Origin: an uncultured Saprospiraceae bacterium
Lineage (GTDB): Bacteria; Bacteroidota; Bacteroidia; Chitinophagales; Saprospiraceae
NCBI GenBank assembly: GCA_937967535.1
Contig: CALCMV010000025.1
Coordinates: 1 to 6,511 of the forward strand
Direction: 5' to 3'
DNA: 6,511 nt
In this document: in pieces, positions 6,045 through 6,511 of the stretch
How the letters are laid out: each line of letters begins with the position of its first letter
Position numbering within the stretch: the first letter of the stretch is position 1
Notes under the pieces: model-generated
What the model was told of the DNA's origin: nothing
Databases searched by the model: none
What the model saw: the letters and a program-made list of their open reading frames with translations, nothing else
Position numbers and translations under genes: made by a program

Positions 6045-6511
6045 ATGAGACTCATAATCGCTGCACTAATTATATTTTCTTGCATTTGCTTTTGTAATTG
6101 TGCAAATGATAAAACCACAGAAACAACTAACAATAACACGCTAACACAAGAAGACAAGAACACAAAGACTAGCACCAAATTTCGCCAAATCAACAGCGGA
6201 CAATCAGGCATTGATTTCGTCAATCGCGTGGATGAATTTAACACTAAAATTAACTATTTCAATTATTTGTACCTGTATAATGGTGCGGGGGTCGCTACGG
6301 GCGATTTGAATAATGATGACTTGCCCGATATTTTCTTTCAGAGCAATTTTGGAGGGGCTTTTTTGTATGTGAATGAGGGGAATATGAAATTTAAGAAAAT
6401 TAATTTGAATGAAAATTTATATAATAAAAATGCGGTAGGAACGGGTATTTCTTTGGTCGATATTAATGCAGATGGTTTGCTGGATGTCTATTTATGTTAT
6501 TCCGGTCCGGC
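6045..6511 (+). CDS. N-terminal part of a FG-GAP/VCBS-repeat lipoprotein (CRTAC1-like family), cut by the window edge
   Basis: The first 155 residues are visible; the frame is open at the right edge. A hydrophobic signal segment (residues 3-18) contains four cysteines (13, 15, 17, 19); one of them, most likely 13 or 19, would be the lipidated residue, giving a surface or periplasmic lipoprotein. A polar Thr/Asn-rich linker (21-45) follows. Then comes the conserved start FRQINSGQSGIDFVNRV and two calcium-binding FG-GAP loops of DxNxDxxxD form: D87-N89-D91-D95 and D139-N141-D143-D147. These fit beta-propeller proteins, often about 1,000 residues and ending in an ASPIC/UnbV domain in this phylum, of uncertain role. 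ATG 6045 is chosen because it leads directly into the signal peptide; an in-frame ATG at 5976 would bury it behind 23 extra residues. Divergent from mreB. Confidence 0.85.
   Translation, partial: MRLIIAALIIFSCICFCNCANDKTTETTNNNTLTQEDKNTKTSTKFRQINSGQSGIDFVNRVDEFNTKINYFNYLYLYNGAGVATGDLNNDDLPDIFFQSNFGGAFLYVNEGNMKFKKINLNENLYNKNAVGTGISLVDINADGLLDVYLCYSGP

Noticed and set aside
6038..6244. 68-residue open frame on the - strand at the right edge
   Set aside because: Antisense to the signal peptide and linker of the VCBS lipoprotein, whose FG-GAP motifs continue in the + frame. Its hydrophobic run mirrors the Thr/Asn-rich coding strand.

Overview
The window looks like a chromosomal piece from a member of the Bacteroidota, with class and genus unresolved. 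The reasons are moderate-to-low GC, a partial protein at the left edge ending in what looks like a type IX secretion (Por) C-terminal sorting domain, gene starts without a Shine-Dalgarno sequence, a TAnnTTTG-type -7 promoter box ahead of mreB, and a Bacteroidota-style FG-GAP/VCBS lipoprotein at the right edge.

Layout: positions 2-220 (+) hold the C-terminal end of a secreted protein, followed by a hairpin/T-tract terminator. Positions 504-5330 (-) are the cell-shape (elongasome) cluster, transcribed right to left as mreB, mreC, mreD, mrdA (PBP2). MreB is the cytoplasmic actin-like filament, MreC and MreD are its membrane partners, and PBP2 is the peptidoglycan transpeptidase they direct for lateral wall growth. 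The rodA glycosyltransferase that often follows mrdA is absent here; mrdA ends facing the convergent left-hand gene. A 714-bp divergent spacer (5331-6044) separates mreB from the start of a (+) VCBS-repeat lipoprotein cut by the right edge.

The four core genes look ordinary and intact. The unusual part is the DNA between them. Each spacer of the operon carries a different short-word tandem repeat (6-, 7-, 9- or 16-bp words) and at least one inverted repeat. The mreD-mrdA spacer also contains a 134-bp palindromic element with 15-bp perfect terminal inverted repeats flanked by an exact 9-bp direct repeat, which is the signature of a MITE-like non-autonomous insertion inside an essential operon. 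I see no new protein system. The repeat-rich spacers and this small mobile-like element are the observations worth following up.
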